Assembly (NCBI GenBank): GCA_017990305.1
Contig: JAGNOB010000145.1
Span: forward strand, 1 to 5,671
Reading direction: 5' to 3'
Length of the DNA stretch: 5,671 bases
From: Leucobacter sp.
GTDB lineage: Bacteria; Actinomycetota; Actinomycetes; Actinomycetales; Microbacteriaceae
Shown here: piece after piece, positions 4,306 through 5,671 of the stretch
How the letters are laid out: every line of letters begins with the position of its first letter
How positions within the stretch are numbered: the stretch's first letter is position 1
Notes under the pieces: model-generated
Told to the model about the DNA's origin: nothing
Database searches by the model: none
The model's input: only the letters and a program-made list of their open reading frames with translations
Translations under genes and position numbers: made by a program

Positions 4306-5671
4306 TCAGCTGGCGCCCGGCTTCTCAGGGAAGTCGGCAGGATCTTTCGGAATGGGGGTGACGATGACCTGGGTGAACAGTTCGGTGTCGCGGCCGAGGC
4401 CGGAGATCGGTTCGAGGATCGCACGAACCTCCTGCATGTCTGCAAAGCTCGTGTCTGGCGGATAGCGCGCCGACAGGGTGACCTCATTGCCCCTGACGCT
4501 CATCCGGAGGGTTCCGCCCCCTGGGAGCTCGGCGTGCGCCTGTTCGGCCGCAGCGTAGGCGGCCGCCGGGAACGCGCTGAGTGTTCCGACGGACGGCGCC
4601 GCAGGGGTGAAGGCGACCGCGAAGCCGTCTGGCTCGGGAGACAAGACCTCACAGCTGGCCCTGAAGTCACTGCTCGCGAACAGGAGCTCGGCGGCAGCTT
4701 GCGTACCCTCTGGCGCGTACGTCTGCAGGACGAGATCAGTCTCCCCGGTTGAGCTGATGGCAACGCCTCCCGGCACTGCGCGCAGAGCGTCAAGCAGCTC
4801 CCGTTCCCCCGAGGGATCCCCAGATTTCAGCAGGATCGGGCTCACGCTCGATTCCACCCCGGCCGCGTCTGCCGCCGCGAGGAACGCGGCGGACTCGGGC
4901 GAGTTGAAGTCGGCGTCGACGGCCAAGCGAACGGTGATGGTGTCGTCTGTCGCGAGGATCCCGGTGTAGGGCAGGGCCAGGGCGGCAGTCAACGCGGGAG
5001 CGAGGCGCTCGAAATCTGCATCGGGAGTGAGCCACACATCGACCCGCGGCCCGCCGTCGTTCCAGAGGTCACCGTCGGACACTTCTGTGCCGCCCACACT
5101 CAGTGGTACATCGGTGATCCTCGCGGTGAGTTCCCGGAGCGCGTCGATGAGCATGGCGTCGTCGGTGACGGGCACGGACACGCTATAGCTGGCTGCTGGG
5201 TAGTTCCAGTCTCGGCTCATCTGTGCTGGATCGATCTCGTACCAGCCCGTCTGCTCGAAGTTCCCCACAAAGTCTGGCCCGAGCGCGGCCATCGCAGCCA
5301 TGGCGTGTGAGAACCGTGCGAGCTCGTCGGCGTCGATACACGCCCTCGTCGCGATGTCGTACTTGTCGACGACCCGATCGTCGACGACGCTGTCGCTACT
5401 TGACACGCTGATAGAGGTGATCGTGGGATCCGACTCGCAGCTCACCGCCGCGATCTTCCGGGCCTCTGCCTCGGAAATGCCGGGAGTGAGGACGAGTTGG
5501 ACGTCGTGTTTGACGCCGCCGTTTGGCCAGGTGTTCGCATAGGTGAGCTTGAGAGATTTGACGCCGGGGAGCGCCTCGACCCTGTCGGCCCAGGAGCGCT
5601 GCTTGATCTGCCAGCTCGCGCAACCACTGAGCGCGAGCGCGGCGGCCGTGAGCAATGCCACAGCTGCCCCT
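4306..5671 (-). CDS. Predicted lipoprotein of unknown function, 5' end beyond the right window edge
   Basis: The frame is open to the window edge. The first start inside is GTG at 5661, giving 451 residues, but the signal peptide would then be only 13 residues with no basic n-region. Codons upstream (Gly-Ala-Ala) extend the hydrophobic stretch, so the true start is probably outside. AGGGG five bases before GTG 5661 leaves that start possible. A lipobox LSGC (C14 in that numbering) follows ALLTAAALA, so the mature protein should be lipid-anchored on the outer face of the membrane. The rest is soluble, acidic and has no membrane helix. A pattern of one beta strand, a Pro/Asp turn and one Ala-rich helix recurs at about 54-77, 207-230, 243-268, 310-331 and 394-419. 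Three other cysteines are present (75, 108, 337). The tail IPKDPADFPEKPGAS is Pro-rich. I recognise no enzyme motif or named family. It lies upstream of rmuC and may be co-transcribed with it. Confidence 0.85.
   Translation of the reverse strand, partial: GAAVALLTAAALALSGCASWQIKQRSWADRVEALPGVKSLKLTYANTWPNGGVKHDVQLVLTPGISEAEARKIAAVSCESDPTITSISVSSSDSVVDDRVVDKYDIATRACIDADELARFSHAMAAMAALGPDFVGNFEQTGWYEIDPAQMSRDWNYPAASYSVSVPVTDDAMLIDALRELTARITDVPLSVGGTEVSDGDLWNDGGPRVDVWLTPDADFERLAPALTAALALPYTGILATDDTITVRLAVDADFNSPESAAFLAAADAAGVESSVSPILLKSGDPSGERELLDALRAVPGGVAISSTGETDLVLQTYAPEGTQAAAELLFASSDFRASCEVLSPEPDGFAVAFTPAAPSVGTLSAFPAAAYAAAEQAHAELPGGGTLRMSVRGNEVTLSARYPPDTSFADMQEVRAILEPISGLGRDTELFTQVIVTPIPKDPADFPEKPGAS

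Noticed and set aside
4264..4752. Plus-strand frame of 162 codons opposite the lipoprotein gene
   Set aside because: It lacks a ribosome site and family features. The minus strand has a lipobox and a long regular alpha/beta pattern through the same bases.
1..5671. A defence, mobile or CRISPR-type system
   Set aside because: There are no spaced direct repeats, transposase or integrase motifs, tRNA-like ends or toxin-antitoxin gene pairs. All sizeable genes are accounted for and base composition is even across the window.

Overview
The window looks like ordinary chromosomal DNA from a high-GC Gram-positive (Actinobacteria). I would guess a Microbacteriaceae relative such as Leucobacter. The basis is the strong G/C third-position bias in every gene, actinobacterial-type class II aldolase and GlpX sequences, a DUF3995 membrane protein, and genes that seem to start without a leader behind a TAnnnT box. 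The taxon is inferred from style and was not tested by any search.

Layout from left to right. A class II fructose-bisphosphate aldolase gene (fba, minus strand) runs off the left edge and lacks only its last few codons. A 142-base divergent region follows. Then come glpX (class II fructose-1,6-bisphosphatase) and a small four-helix DUF3995 membrane protein, both on the plus strand and 28 bases apart, probably one transcript ending at a very strong hairpin at 2608-2647. A 98-residue ABM-fold putative monooxygenase follows on the plus strand with its own apparent leaderless promoter. It converges on rmuC, and the junction is rich in palindromes. On the minus strand, rmuC (3008-4234) lies downstream of a large predicted lipoprotein gene that runs off the right edge.

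The clearest functional link is between the first two genes. Aldolase and fructose-1,6-bisphosphatase are consecutive gluconeogenic steps meeting at fructose-1,6-bisphosphate, and they are transcribed divergently from one control region. The other genes are not obviously tied to this pathway: RmuC is linked to genome stability, the ABM protein is a small presumed oxidoreductase, and the lipoprotein and DUF3995 protein have no known role.

I see no mobile element, CRISPR array, tRNA or rRNA, phage gene or toxin-antitoxin pair, and no convincing new system. The points most worth a second look are the repeated strand-plus-helix pattern in the lipoprotein, two matched leaderless start signals, and several hairpins that overlap or abut stop codons.
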